A DNA stretch of 64,000 nucleotides from Pseudomonas peradeniyensis (lineage in GTDB: Bacteria > Pseudomonadota > Gammaproteobacteria > Pseudomonadales > Pseudomonadaceae), in contig NZ_JABWRJ020000002.1 in NCBI RefSeq assembly GCF_014268935.2, positions 1-64,000 on the forward strand, read 5' to 3'. Within the stretch, counting starts at the first letter, position 1; each line of letters begins with the position of its first letter. The notes beneath the pieces are model-generated. The model made no database searches and was not told the origin of the DNA. It was given only the letters and a program-made list of their open reading frames with translations. The translations under genes were made by a program, and so were the position numbers. This document shows, one piece after another, positions 62,757 to 64,000 of the stretch.

Positions 62757-64000
62757 GGGCGGACTCCTCGGGCAGTACATGGGCAACGCTCAGGCGTTCG
62801 CGGGTGAAATAGGTGCGGGCGGCGGCCTGGATGTCCTCCGGGGTCACGCGCTTGAGGTCGTCGAGCTCGCTGTCGATCAGCTTCCAGGACAGGCCGACGG
62901 TTTCCAGCTGGCCGATGGTGGTGGCCTGGCTGCTGATGGAATCACGGTCGTAGACCAGGCCGGCAATCACCTGGGCGCGCACGCGTTCGAGTTCCTCGGC
63001 GGTCGGCGGCGTGGTCTTGAGCTCGTCGAGCAGCTGCCAGATGCCTTTCTCCACTTCGGCCAGGGTCTTGTGCTTCTGCACGTTGGGCGTGGCCGAGATC
63101 ATGAACAGGCTGTCGCCGCGGGTGAAGGCGTTGTAGCTGGACGAGGCGCCGGCCACCAGTTCCTGGCCGCGCTCCAGGCGCGCTGGCATGCGGGCGCTGT
63201 AGCCGCCGTCGAGCAGGGCCGAGATCAGGCGCAGGGCGTTGACGCCGCGCGGGTCCTTGGCCGTGGCCAGGGCCGGTACGTTGAAGCCGTAGACCAGGCT
63301 TGGCAGTTGCGTGCGCAGGTGCAGGGTGAGCTGGCGCAGGCCTGGCTCGGCCAGTTCCAGCGGCAGCTTGCTCGGCGGCACGGCGCGCTTGGGGATGGGG
63401 CCGAAGTACTTTTGCGCGAGGGCCTTCACCTCATCGGGCTTGACGTCGCCGACCACCACCAGGGTGGCGTTGTTCGGCGCGTACCAGGATTCGTACCAGT
63501 GGCGCAGTTCCTCGACCTTCATGCGTTCGAGGTCGGCCATCCAGCCGATGGTCGGGGTGTGATAGCCGCTGGCCGGGTAGGCCATGGCGCGGAAAAGCTC
63601 GAAGGCCTTGGCGTTGGGCTGGTCGTCGGTGCGCAGGCGGCGCTCTTCCTTGATCACCTCGATTTCGCGGCTGAACTCGTCGGCCGGCAGGCGCAGGCTG
63701 GCCAGGCGGTCGGCTTCCAGCTCGAAGGCCACCGGCAGGCGGTCACGGGCCAGCACTTGGTAATAGGCGGTGTAGTCGTCGCTGGTGAAGGCGTTCTCCT
63801 CGGCGCCGAGATCGCGCAGGATGCGCGAGGCCTCGCCGGGGCCGAGCTTGGCGCTGCCCTTGAACATCATGTGTTCCAGGGCATGGGACAGACCGGTCTG
63901 GCCCGGCGTCTCGTAACTGGAGCCGACCTTGTACCAGATCTGCGAAACCACCACCGGCGCACGGTGGTCCTCGCGCACGACCACCTTCAGGCCGTTGTCG
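62749..64000 (-). CDS. M16 zinc peptidase, catalytic subunit (5' end outside window)
   Basis: The visible part (417 codons including stop) is the C-terminal bulk of a zinc peptidase. The motif HALEHMMF follows SSYETPGQTGLS, and the third ligand is in FSREIEVIKEERRL. The open frame continues to the right edge (codons for DNGLKVVVRED), so the true start and any signal peptide lie beyond 64000; the in-frame GTG at 63982-63984 is not the real start. It is coupled to the non-catalytic partner. The pair is probably periplasmic by analogy with that anchored partner. Confidence 0.9.
   Translation of the reverse strand, partial: DNGLKVVVREDHRAPVVVSQIWYKVGSSYETPGQTGLSHALEHMMFKGSAKLGPGEASRILRDLGAEENAFTSDDYTAYYQVLARDRLPVAFELEADRLASLRLPADEFSREIEVIKEERRLRTDDQPNAKAFELFRAMAYPASGYHTPTIGWMADLERMKVEELRHWYESWYAPNNATLVVVGDVKPDEVKALAQKYFGPIPKRAVPPSKLPLELAEPGLRQLTLHLRTQLPSLVYGFNVPALATAKDPRGVNALRLISALLDGGYSARMPARLERGQELVAGASSSYNAFTRGDSLFMISATPNVQKHKTLAEVEKGIWQLLDELKTTPPTAEELERVRAQVIAGLVYDRDSISSQATTIGQLETVGLSWKLIDSELDDLKRVTPEDIQAAARTYFTRERLSVAHVLPEESAHE

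Overview
The window is about 64 kb of GC-rich chromosomal DNA from a fluorescent Pseudomonas, most likely of the P. putida group. The evidence is the neighbourhood itself (cysTWA, serA, ilvA, ptsP, ilvD, mutM, coaD, rsmD), the cadA/cadR pair, and the paired REP-type inverted repeats in many intergenic gaps. Coding density is high. I see no rRNA, tRNA, insertion sequence, prophage or CRISPR array.

Layout. 0-3 kb: sulfate/thiosulfate ABC transporter cysT-cysW-cysA. 3-5 kb: tonB-exbB-exbD energy-transduction operon. 5-11.4 kb: a sulfur or amino-acid scavenging module with an RBBP9-like hydrolase, an SfnR-like AAA+ protein that has lost key activator residues, an orphan MetQ-type binding protein, and a complete four-gene amino-acid ABC transporter. 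11.5-18.8 kb: envelope and miscellaneous genes, including a penicillin-acylase-type Ntn hydrolase, a thioredoxin-like DUF6436 protein, a PHD2-like prolyl hydroxylase of the kind known to act on EF-Tu, DUF523, an unusually short solute-binding protein and DUF4399. 18.9-38.4 kb: LysR regulator, cadA/cadR, thyA, lgt, a TauE/SafE permease, ptsP, rppH, ilvA, rpiA, two SdiA-regulated-type beta-propeller proteins, an FAA-hydrolase, a D-2-hydroxyglutarate dehydrogenase and serA. 38.5-42.4 kb: a three-gene 2-aminoethylphosphonate-type ABC transporter. 42.4-50.9 kb: ilvD, a secreted PI-PLC-like protein, rlmI, an HDOD protein, mutM, ggt, ferredoxin and coaD. 51.5-55.8 kb: a laoABCR-like long-chain alcohol oxidation cluster. 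55.9-64 kb: sulfurtransferase, a YheT-type hydrolase, two pairs of M16 peptidase-family genes and rsmD between them. The last M16 gene runs off the right edge.

How it fits together. Sulfur is a theme on the left (sulfate import, SfnR-like protein, MetQ, ABC importer, possible shared promoter motif). serA and the divergent D-2-hydroxyglutarate dehydrogenase form the pair that makes serine synthesis run forward in pseudomonads. The lao genes form an alcohol-to-acid oxidation unit with its own TetR repressor.

Most unusual points: (1) the SfnR homologue at 5963-6910 lacks the GAFTGA loop, both arginine fingers and the Fis-type HTH; (2) the 18.9-38.4 kb block appears inverted relative to the gene order I recall for P. 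aeruginosa and P. putida KT2440, which separates the phosphonate-type LysR gene from the phosphonate-type transporter; (3) a 160-residue solute-binding protein appears to lack lobe 2; (4) an extra, apparently cytosolic M16 pair lies beside the conserved membrane-anchored pair. All comparisons to other genomes are from memory and were not computed.
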